Of a stretch of DNA of 39,609 nucleotides, positions 27,320 to 35,169 are shown one piece after another. The notes under the pieces were generated by a model. It saw only the letters and a list, made by a program, of their open reading frames with translations. It did no database searches and was not told the origin of the DNA. The DNA lies in NCBI GenBank assembly GCA_937128055.1, contig CAKZMC010000071.1, positions 1-39,609 on the forward strand. The letters run 5' to 3'. This stretch comes from an uncultured Actinomycetes bacterium (GTDB taxonomy: Bacteria > Actinomycetota > Geothermincolia > Geothermincolales > RBG-13-55-18). The position numbers were made by a program, and so were the translations under genes. How positions within the stretch are numbered: the stretch's first letter is position 1; each line of letters opens with the position of its first letter.

Positions 27320-27862
27320 TCACTCCGCCTCGCCCTCCTCCAGCTCTGCCTGGAAATATTCGGCAGGGGAGAACCGGAAAAGCGCCGCCAGCAGGTTTAC
27401 GGGAAGGCTCTGGATGAAGGTGTTGTAGGCGCGCACCGCACCGTTGTAATACTTGCGGGCCGCGGCGAGGTGGTCCTCCACCCGCACCGTCTCCTCCGCC
27501 AGGCGCGCGAAGGAGGAATCCGCCTTGAGGTCCGGGTACCTCTCCGCGAGGAGCAGCACACCGCGCAGGGCCTCGGCCAGTGCGAGCTCCCGCCGTCCGC
27601 GCTCGGCCGTCCCGCGGGCGGAAGCCGCTTCCCGGCGGGCGCGCGCCGCCCGCTCCAGGACCTCCCTCTCGTGCGCGGCGTAGCCCGCCGCGACGCGGTT
27701 GAGGTTGGGAAGGAGGCTTTGGCGCAGATCCAGTTGCACGTCGATATCCTGCAGGGCCCGCCTCACCTTGTTGCGCAGGCGGATCATGCGGTTGAAGACG
27801 GCGGCGGCGGCCAGGAGCGCGAGGGCAGCCGCGGCCAGGACCGCGTAAAGGAAAGGGCTCAT
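27320..27862 (-). CDS. LemA-family protein
   Basis: N-terminal TM then RNKVRRALQDIDVQLDLRQSLLPNLNRVAAGYAAHEREVLE; YNGAVRAYNTFIQSLPVNLLAALFRFSPAEYFQAE. Confidence 0.9.
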   Translation of the reverse strand: MSPFLYAVLAAAALALLAAAAVFNRMIRLRNKVRRALQDIDVQLDLRQSLLPNLNRVAAGYAAHEREVLERAARARREAASARGTAERGRRELALAEALRGVLLLAERYPDLKADSSFARLAEETVRVEDHLAAARKYYNGAVRAYNTFIQSLPVNLLAALFRFSPAEYFQAELEEGEAE

Positions 27863-27869
27863 GGGCCCC

Positions 27870-27875
27870 ATTATA
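27870..27875 (-). promoter_or_regulatory. Extended -10 (TGCTATAAT) abutting the LemA start codon
   Basis: Minus strand reads CCCTGCTATAATGGGGCCCATG; only 7 nt between the hexamer and ATG. Confidence 0.5.
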
Positions 27876-28151
27876 GCAGGGCACGGGGGCGCGGCTTGGC
27901 GGGCGGTGACGGGGACGGCGGCCCGCGGTATCCTTTGGCGGTTGCCGCGGCGGCCGCGGCTCTCCCTGCGCCTGGCGCGCACCGCTCGCGGGCGCGCCCG
28001 GGGTCGGGTGCCTGCATTATAATTGTTGTTGTGTCGTCGATACCCCATGGGCGTGCATCGCTCGCGGGGAAACGCATCGCTCGCGGGGGAGACGCGGCTC
28101 GAGCCGGTCCCCCGCCGCCAAAACCGATGCGCGGTATTTGGGAGAGTGGAT

Positions 28152-29279
28152 ATGCCGGGTCCGCGTTTGCTGCATACGGCCGACGTGCACCTGGGGGCGC
28201 CGTTCAACTTCCTGGGAAAGCGTGGCCGGGAACAGCGCGAGCAACTCAGGGCGACCTTCAACCGCGTGGTGGATCTGGCCTTGACCTCGCAGGTGGACCT
28301 CTTGATCATCGCCGGCGACCTTTTCCATGCACCCTACCCGGGAGCGGGGCTGCTCGGCGAGGTGGCATACCAGCTGGGCCGGCTGGACGCGGAGGGCATA
28401 TGGACGGTGATCGCCCCCGGCACTCACGATCCGCCGCTGGCCAGGGGGGCCTACGACGGCGGCCCCCTCTCCTCCCTGCCCCATGTGCACGTGTTCCGCG
28501 GGGAGAAGATGGAGCCCTTCGTCATCGAGGGCCTGGACCTCGTGGTCTACGGGATGGCTTCCCACCGGGAGGGCGGTGACGCTTTGGTCGGTTTCCGCGC
28601 CGGCGGGAGGCCGCGCTGGAGGGTGGGCGTGGTGCACGCCTCGGTGCGCATTCCCGGCAGGGTGGAGGACGACTGCATGATGGTCACCGGCGAGAGCATC
28701 GCCGCTTCGGGGCTGCAGTACCTGGCCCTGGGGCACTGGCATTCCCTTGCCGATCACAGCAGGGGCCAGGTGACCGCCTACTATCCCGGCCCGCCGGAGG
28801 CCCTGGGTGTGGGGGACGGCGAGAGGGGAAGGGTTCTCCTGGTGGAGCTCGAGGAAGGCGAGAGGGCCCTGGTGAAGCCCATAGGCGTGGGCCGCAGGCG
28901 CTTCCTGCAGGTCGACCTGGATGCCGGCGAGGCGGGCGGCCCGCGGGGACTTTACGCGAGGATCAGGGAGATGGCGGACACCGACCTGCTTCTCAAGGTG
29001 AACGTGCACAGGACCTGGGGAGAGGAATGGGTAGGTTTTCCATGGGATGAAATGGAAGAAGAACTGGCGCCCCTCTTCTTCCGTTTCCAGCTCCGCGTCT
29101 CTCCCGCCTCCCTGGGCTTGCGGGAGGTGGAGGAATTCCCGGAGAGCACCGTCATCGGTCGCTTCCTGCGCCTGGCCCGCGAGGAGATGGCGCGCCGGGA
29201 AGGCGAGGAGCTCCTGGTGGCCGAGGAGGCCCTGCGCCTGGGGCTTGCCCACTTGGCGGGGGAGGAGCAGGGGCCGTGA
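28152..29279 (+). CDS. Metallophosphoesterase, Mre11/SbcD/YhaO-like DNA-repair exonuclease
   Basis: LLHTADVHLGAPF; LLIIAGDLFH; VIAPGTHDPP; GVVHAS; LALGHWH. Confidence 0.88.
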   Translation: MPGPRLLHTADVHLGAPFNFLGKRGREQREQLRATFNRVVDLALTSQVDLLIIAGDLFHAPYPGAGLLGEVAYQLGRLDAEGIWTVIAPGTHDPPLARGAYDGGPLSSLPHVHVFRGEKMEPFVIEGLDLVVYGMASHREGGDALVGFRAGGRPRWRVGVVHASVRIPGRVEDDCMMVTGESIAASGLQYLALGHWHSLADHSRGQVTAYYPGPPEALGVGDGERGRVLLVELEEGERALVKPIGVGRRRFLQVDLDAGEAGGPRGLYARIREMADTDLLLKVNVHRTWGEEWVGFPWDEMEEELAPLFFRFQLRVSPASLGLREVEEFPESTVIGRFLRLAREEMARREGEELLVAEEALRLGLAHLAGEEQGP

Positions 29280-31387
29280 GGGTGGAGAGGGTATCCCTGC
29301 GCAACTTCCGCCGCTTCCGGGAGGCGGAGTTCTCCCTGGGGGAGGGGATAAACGTGGTCAAGGGCCCCAACGAGTCCGGCAAGTCCACCCTCCTGCAGGC
29401 GGTTCTCGCCGCTCTCTACTGGAAGGCGGACTCCACCCGCCGCGAGGTAAGGGAGAGCCTGACCTGGGGAGAGAGCGACGGTTTCCGCCTGGAGATCGAG
29501 GGAAGCGTTGCCGGCGAGCGCTTCCGCCTGGTCAAGGATTTCTCCGCGCGCAAGGCCACCCTTACCTGGGAGGACGGCGAGACCTCCGATCCCTCGCGGA
29601 TAGAGGAGCGCGTGCGAGACTGGCTGGGACTGGGGTGCGAGGCCGCCTTCCGCGCCACGGCGGGGATCCGCCAGGACGAGGTGGCGCTCATAGGGGAAGG
29701 CAAGCGGGAGCTGGGTGAGAGCCTCCAGGTGACCGTGTCCGGTTCCCAGGGGGGAAAGGGCGCTTTGCGGGCGCGCGACGCGCTGCGCAAGGAGCTGGCG
29801 GATCTCCTGCGGGGGAAGCGGGGGGCGGCGGCGAAGAACCCGGGCCCGCTGGCGGAGGTGGAGGAAGGGATAGAGATCCTGCAGGCGAGGAGAGAGGAGC
29901 TCGCCCGGGCGGCGGAAGCGCGCCTCGACGCCCGCCGGCGCCTGGCGGAGCTGGACGGGGCATGGGAGGCGACGAGGGAGAGGCTGGAGGTACTGGAAAA
30001 CCTGGCACGGGATTCCCAGGAGCGCCTGGAGATCGAGGAAGACATCCGTGATTTCCACCGCCGCTACGGCCAGCTCGCCTCGGCTGCGGAGCTGCTCGCC
30101 GAGGACGAGGAGCTGGCCGGCCTCGAGGAGACGAAATACGCGGGGGTGAGGGACCTGCTGGAAGGGGGGTGGAGCGAGCTGGGAGACCTGGAGATACGGC
30201 GTGCCGGGCTCGCGGAACAGACGAAGATGATGTGTAAGAAACTGGAAGAAGCCACGGAGGCGCGCCACGCCTCCTGGGCCCCCTGGCTGCTGGTCCTGGG
30301 GGCGACCGCCTTCCTGGTGGGAATAGCCGGCGTCGCGTTCTCCCCCTACCTCCTCCTGCTGGCCCTGCCGGGGGCCACGCTGTTTCTCCTCGCCCTCCTG
30401 CCCGGCGGTTACCTGGATTTCCTGCGGGAGGGGAGGAAGGTGAGGGACCTGCAGGTCCGGGTGGAGGAGCTGGAGGAGAGAAGGCGGGAGCTGGCGGAGG
30501 AGGCGCGCAGGGTGGTTTCCAGGGCAGGCTGCGAGTCTACCGAGGTATTCGACACGCTAAGGGTGGAGTACCTGGAGCTGCGGGCCAGGCGCAAGGAGAT
30601 CGCCGACAAGCTGGAGGTGCTGGTGCCTGACGGCGAGGTATCGGGGTTGGAGGAGAGGGCGCGCAGCCTGGCGGTGGAGGTGGGCATGCGGGAGAGGATG
30701 TTGAAGGAACTGCAAGGCAGGTTCGTGGACCCCGTGCGGCTGCAGGAGGTCCTCCGGGAGAAGGAGGCCTTGCGCCGCAGGCTGGACGGGCTGCGCGAGG
30801 AGCGGGTGCGCTGCGAGGTGGTTCTCTCCGGGGAGGAGGTGGAAGAGGAGCTCCTGCGGGTGGAGGAGGATCTCGCCGAGCTGCACGAGAGGAGGGCCCG
30901 CCTCTCCCGCCGGGCCGAGGCGTTGCAACTGGCCCTGGAATGGTTGGAAAGATCTTCCACGGATACCCTCTCCTCGGTGGCGCGGCGGCTGGAGCGCCTG
31001 GCCGGGGGGTATCTCGAGCGCATCACGGGCGGGAGGTACCGCAAAGTCGTCGTGGACGGGAACACGCTGGACCTTTCCGTGTGGTCGGATGAGAAGGGGG
31101 GGCCTACGGCGCCGGAATCGTTGAGCCGGGGGACGGTGGACCAGTTGTACCTGTCCGCCCGCCTCTCCCTGGTGGAGGTCATCTGCGGGAACCGCAACCC
31201 TCCCCTCCTCCTCGACGACCCCTTCGTGACCTTCGACGGCTACAGGCTGCGCCGCGCCATGGAGCTTCTGCGGGATTATGCCCGCGGCAGGCAGGTGGTC
31301 ATCTTCACCTGCGGGGATGAGTACGATGCCTTCGCCGACCGGGTAGTGGAGTTGGGCCCGTCCCCGGGCGGCGGCGCTTACCTTTAA
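29276..31387 (+). CDS. SMC-like AAA ATPase, Rad50/SbcC/YhaN-like, with central hydrophobic hairpin
   Basis: Walker A GPNESGKSTLL; signature LSRGTVDQLYLSARLSLVE; Walker B PLLLDDPFVTFD; long coiled coils; start overlaps upstream stop. Confidence 0.9.
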   Translation: MRVERVSLRNFRRFREAEFSLGEGINVVKGPNESGKSTLLQAVLAALYWKADSTRREVRESLTWGESDGFRLEIEGSVAGERFRLVKDFSARKATLTWEDGETSDPSRIEERVRDWLGLGCEAAFRATAGIRQDEVALIGEGKRELGESLQVTVSGSQGGKGALRARDALRKELADLLRGKRGAAAKNPGPLAEVEEGIEILQARREELARAAEARLDARRRLAELDGAWEATRERLEVLENLARDSQERLEIEEDIRDFHRRYGQLASAAELLAEDEELAGLEETKYAGVRDLLEGGWSELGDLEIRRAGLAEQTKMMCKKLEEATEARHASWAPWLLVLGATAFLVGIAGVAFSPYLLLLALPGATLFLLALLPGGYLDFLREGRKVRDLQVRVEELEERRRELAEEARRVVSRAGCESTEVFDTLRVEYLELRARRKEIADKLEVLVPDGEVSGLEERARSLAVEVGMRERMLKELQGRFVDPVRLQEVLREKEALRRRLDGLREERVRCEVVLSGEEVEEELLRVEEDLAELHERRARLSRRAEALQLALEWLERSSTDTLSSVARRLERLAGGYLERITGGRYRKVVVDGNTLDLSVWSDEKGGPTAPESLSRGTVDQLYLSARLSLVEVICGNRNPPLLLDDPFVTFDGYRLRRAMELLRDYARGRQVVIFTCGDEYDAFADRVVELGPSPGGGAYL

Positions 31388-31396
31388 GAAAAGGCG

Positions 31397-31912
31397 ATGA
31401 ACCTGCGGGAGCGCTTCGAGGACTACCGGCAGCGGATCCACTTCAGCGACCTGGACCTGGCCTCCAGGGCCGTGGCCTTGCTGTGGCTGGATATCTTCCG
31501 CGAGCGCGTGATGCGCAACTGCTTTCCGAGCGCGGGCTCTCGCAGCCTGCTGCGCGAGGTGGGGGAGGTGATCGACTCCACCTTCATGGAGGGCTATATA
31601 CTGGCCCGGGCGGCCTACGACCGGGGCGCCGGTAGCGTCACCTTCACCGACCCCGCCCGTCCGGGCTCGGTGGAAGCGGGCGTGGAGAAGTTGCGCCTCA
31701 TGTACGAGGAGGAGGTGGTGAGCGCGTCCCCCTTCGCCGGCGAACCCCTGGGCGTCGAGGCCCTCGCCGAAGCCCTGGTGCGCGAGATCGCCTACGGCCC
31801 GCGCCTGATCATGCTGGAGGAGAGGGAACTCCTGAAGGTCCACCTGGTCTACGCCTTGTGGGCCGGATACAGGCTGGCCGGTTTCGAGAGGAAATTGAGC
31901 TCCGGCGGGTAG
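31397..31912 (+). CDS. Uncharacterised protein, third gene of the Mre11/Rad50-like operon
   Basis: Co-directional 171-aa ORF starting 9 nt after the ATPase gene; no family recognised. Confidence 0.7.
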   Translation: MNLRERFEDYRQRIHFSDLDLASRAVALLWLDIFRERVMRNCFPSAGSRSLLREVGEVIDSTFMEGYILARAAYDRGAGSVTFTDPARPGSVEAGVEKLRLMYEEEVVSASPFAGEPLGVEALAEALVREIAYGPRLIMLEERELLKVHLVYALWAGYRLAGFERKLSSGG

Positions 31913-32020
31913 CCGCGTGTGAGAGAATATGTTAGCGCAGGCGATCGGGCGGGCCGCGGTGCGGGGACCGGTCGCGGGCGCGCGACGCCGGGAGTAGACG
32001 TTTCACGTCGAGGAGGGCAC

Positions 32021-32593
32021 ATGGAAAAGATTGTAAAGAAGCCATCCACGCTCTTCCTGCCCAAGCCGGTGGTCCTCGTCACCACCGCTCATGCCGGGAG
32101 GGACAACGTGATGACCGCCGCCTGGGTGAACATGGTGTGCATGGAGCCGCCGCAGATGGCGGTAGCCGTGCGGGAGAGCCGCTTCACCCACGAGCTGCTG
32201 CAGGCCAGCGGCGAGTTCGCCATCAACGTCCCCTCCCAGGGCCTCTGGCGCGCGGTGGACCTCTGCGGCATGGTCTCGGGGCGTGACCAGGACAAGTTCT
32301 CGCTGGCGGGGTTGACGCGCGAGCGCGCGAGGGAGGTCGCCGCTCCCCTGGTGGCGGAATGTCCCCTGAACCTGGAATGCAGGGTGACCGCGCGCCTGCC
32401 CCTCGGATCGCACACCCTTTTCGTGGGAGAGGTGCTGGCCGTGCACCTGGACCGGGAGTGCCAGGGGGAGAAGGGGTCCATCCGGGTGGAGAAAGCCCGG
32501 CCCTACGTGCTCAACCAGCGGGAATACTGGTCCATGGGGGAGAGGCTGGGCGGCTACGGGGACACGGCGGCGGAGCTGGAGGTCATCCCGTGA
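32021..32593 (+). CDS. Flavin reductase-like (FMN-binding split barrel) protein
   Basis: [71 protein letters not shown]. Confidence 0.9.
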   Translation: MEKIVKKPSTLFLPKPVVLVTTAHAGRDNVMTAAWVNMVCMEPPQMAVAVRESRFTHELLQASGEFAINVPSQGLWRAVDLCGMVSGRDQDKFSLAGLTRERAREVAAPLVAECPLNLECRVTARLPLGSHTLFVGEVLAVHLDRECQGEKGSIRVEKARPYVLNQREYWSMGERLGGYGDTAAELEVIP

Positions 32594-33252
32594 GAGGCGA
32601 GATGCGGCATGCGGGCTGCAGGGAGGCATGGTACCGCCTGCGCTTTTCCCTCTCCCACCCCGCGGTGCGTTACCACCAGTGGCAGCTGCGGCGCGGGGGC
32701 GTGGTCTGCGGGCCCTACGTATGGATCTCAGCGCGCCCCGATGTGGCCCTCGCCGGCGAGTCCACCTGCAGCATCGGGGACGGGACCTTCATCCCCTCCA
32801 CCGTGCAGATCCGGGGGAACGACCGCGGGCGCATCGTCATCGGCGAGCGCTGCTCCCTGGACACCCTGGCCCGCCTCTTCGCGGCCAACGACGCCACCCT
32901 GCTGCTGGAGGAGAACGTGGCCATCGGCCCCTATAACATCATCAACGCCTTCGACGACTGCACCATACGCCGCAATTCCATGCTGGGGCCTTACGTGAAC
33001 ATCAACTGCGCCGACCACGGCACGGAGATCGGGGAACCCATGCGCTTCCAGGAGGGCACCTATGGCCCGGTGGTCATCGAGGAGGACTGCTGGATAGGCT
33101 CCCACGCCGTCATCCTCAAGGGGGTCACCGTCGGGACGGGGGCGGTGGTGGCCGCGGGCGCGGTGGTCACCGGCGACGTGCCGCCCTTCGCCATCGTGGC
33201 CGGGGTGCCCGCCAGGGTGATAGGCGACCGCCGGGAAAAGGAGCGGGAATGA
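32590..33252 (+). CDS. Acyltransferase, hexapeptide-repeat (maltose/galactoside O-acetyltransferase-like)
   Basis: [57 protein letters not shown] start overlapping upstream TGA, or ATG 32602. Confidence 0.88.
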   Translation: MRGEMRHAGCREAWYRLRFSLSHPAVRYHQWQLRRGGVVCGPYVWISARPDVALAGESTCSIGDGTFIPSTVQIRGNDRGRIVIGERCSLDTLARLFAANDATLLLEENVAIGPYNIINAFDDCTIRRNSMLGPYVNINCADHGTEIGEPMRFQEGTYGPVVIEEDCWIGSHAVILKGVTVGTGAVVAAGAVVTGDVPPFAIVAGVPARVIGDRREKERE

Positions 33253-33290
33253 GCCGGGCCGCGTGCCCGCGCCGCCGGTGGCGGTAGGTT

Positions 33291-34772
33291 TCAGTATTCC
33301 TTGGGGCGCATGTCCAGGACGCGGTAGGCCTTGAGGGCCACCACGGGATCGTAGATGTCCTCCATGGGCACGAACTCCACCTTGGCCCGCATCTCCACCG
33401 CGGTGATCAGTTTGCTCTGGATCTCCTGCTCCAGCCGGGCCGTGTCGCACCCCTCTTCCGGCGAGACCTTCACCACCAGCTCGTCCGGGGAGTAGGGGTC
33501 GGCCAGGTCACGCTTGGTGAAGATGATCTGGTACTCCTTGACCCCCGGCGTGTTGGCCACCTCGTCGCGCAGGACCTCAGGGTTGATGAGGGTGCCCTTG
33601 AGGTTCACCAGCTCCGAGGTGCGGGTGGCGTAGGTGCTGCCCACGGCGATGACTATCCTCTCCGTGTTGCGGCCGCAGTGGGGGCAGGTCTCGTGGGTCA
33701 TGGCGCCCAGGTCGCCGATGACGTAACGCAGCAGGACGGTGCCGCGCCGGTTGAGGTGGGTTATGCAGATCAGGCCGCGTTCCCCGTCCGGCAGCCGCCT
33801 CCCCGTCTCCCCGTCGACTATCTCGAAGAAATAGAGGTCGGGCGCGGGGTTGTGGCAGCCGCTGAAGTCGGTGCATTCGGGCATGGCGCCCTGCATCTCG
33901 GTGAACCCGTAGGAGTTGCTGATGAAGGGGTCCTCCGCGCCCATGTTCATGAGCCGCCGCCGCATGTCGTCGCGCATCCCCCTGGGGCACGCCTCCCCCA
34001 GGGCCTGGATGTGTTTGGTGGCGGAGAAATCACGTCCCTCTTCCTCCGCCCGCATGATGAGGCGGCGGATGAAGCTGGCGATGCCCAGCCATACCTCGGC
34101 CCGGCCCTTCTCGATGAGGTCGATGGCGTAATCCAGGGAGCGGTGCACGGGGAATTCCGGGTAGGTCATGCCCGTGCACCCGTACATGGAGAGGGCGCCC
34201 AGCCCCATCATGCCGATGTCCCGCGCGCGGAAGAAACCGATGTGGGGGACGGGCCCCAGGGGAAAGAGGTTTATGCCCCTGGCGTAGGGCGGGAAGCCCC
34301 CCAGCTTAATGCCGCGGAAGATCATCTGCCAGATGCCGTGCGCGTCGTGCACCGTGTTCCAGAAAGGGGTGGGCACGCCGGTGGTGGAACCGGTGGTGTA
34401 GGTCACCTCGAAGATCCAGTCATAGAGGTTGGGGCTGGAGGGTTTAAGCTTGAAGGAATCGGGATCGGCCATGTAGTCTCTCTTGTGCGTTAAAGGGATT
34501 TTTTCCAGATCATCCAGGGACTGGATATCACCCGGCTCGATGCCCGCTTCCGCGAAGACCCGCTTGTAGTAATCGTGCCCGTCCCATACCCACTCCATCT
34601 GGCGCCTGAAAAGCCTCTCGCGCGCTTCCCTCATCTTTTCCGGGGGCCAGAAGCACGGATCGTCGTCGTCGCGGTAGAGCGGGATGCTCTCGAGGTAACG
34701 GCGGGTGTTCTCCGGCGTCACCGGCGCCTTTTCATGGCTGCCGTCTTCCCTGGGAATATAAAGAACGCTCAT
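33291..34772 (-). CDS. AMP-binding enzyme, phenylacetate-CoA ligase (PaaK)-like
   Basis: DDLEKIPLTHKRDYM; TYTTGSTTGVPTPF; SNSYGFTEMQG; HLNRRGTVLLRYVIGDLGAMT; C-terminal LRDEVANTPGVKEYQIIFTK; start at MSVLYIPREDG. Confidence 0.88.
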   Translation of the reverse strand: MSVLYIPREDGSHEKAPVTPENTRRYLESIPLYRDDDDPCFWPPEKMREARERLFRRQMEWVWDGHDYYKRVFAEAGIEPGDIQSLDDLEKIPLTHKRDYMADPDSFKLKPSSPNLYDWIFEVTYTTGSTTGVPTPFWNTVHDAHGIWQMIFRGIKLGGFPPYARGINLFPLGPVPHIGFFRARDIGMMGLGALSMYGCTGMTYPEFPVHRSLDYAIDLIEKGRAEVWLGIASFIRRLIMRAEEEGRDFSATKHIQALGEACPRGMRDDMRRRLMNMGAEDPFISNSYGFTEMQGAMPECTDFSGCHNPAPDLYFFEIVDGETGRRLPDGERGLICITHLNRRGTVLLRYVIGDLGAMTHETCPHCGRNTERIVIAVGSTYATRTSELVNLKGTLINPEVLRDEVANTPGVKEYQIIFTKRDLADPYSPDELVVKVSPEEGCDTARLEQEIQSKLITAVEMRAKVEFVPMEDIYDPVVALKAYRVLDMRPKEY

Positions 34773-34899
34773 GTCAGTACCCCCTGTCTTCTCCGTGTTC
34801 CTCCGTCCCTGCTTGCTCGCGCATCCAGGAGGGGGACTCGGTGAAAAGCGCAAGCAAAGGATTTCTTTACGCCCCGTGCGATGCCTTTGCAGCCCTAAC

Positions 34900-34945
34900 C
34901 ATCCTGGATGTTGCAATTTTAGCCCGGGCGGCGGGAGTATTACAA
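34900..34945 (-). promoter_or_regulatory. Candidate promoter and operator for the PaaK-like gene
   Basis: Minus strand TTGTAA-N18-TAAAAT (34945-34916) with palindrome CATCCTGGATG (34900-34910) at the expected transcription start. Confidence 0.45.
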
Positions 34946-35169
34946 CCGCGGCGAGGCGGCTCCCTCCGGCCCGTATAGGCCCTGGGAGCGCCTGCCGGGA
35001 GCGCGTAGCCCCGGCGGGGGAGCGGGGAACGCGTGTCCGCGGCGGGATGCCGGGATCGAGGGGCGGGTCCACTGCGGTTCGCGGCCTGCCGGCCCGCGGG
35101 ACGCGGCCTTTTCCCCGCAGCGTCGCGCGGGTGAAACCGCGCTCCCGCAAACAACGGGTGGCGTGCGCG

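Noticed and set aside
34773-34915. Riboswitch upstream of the PaaK-like gene
   Set aside because: Checked by eye for c-di-GMP, TPP, cobalamin, FMN and glycine-type cores; no convincing conserved core found
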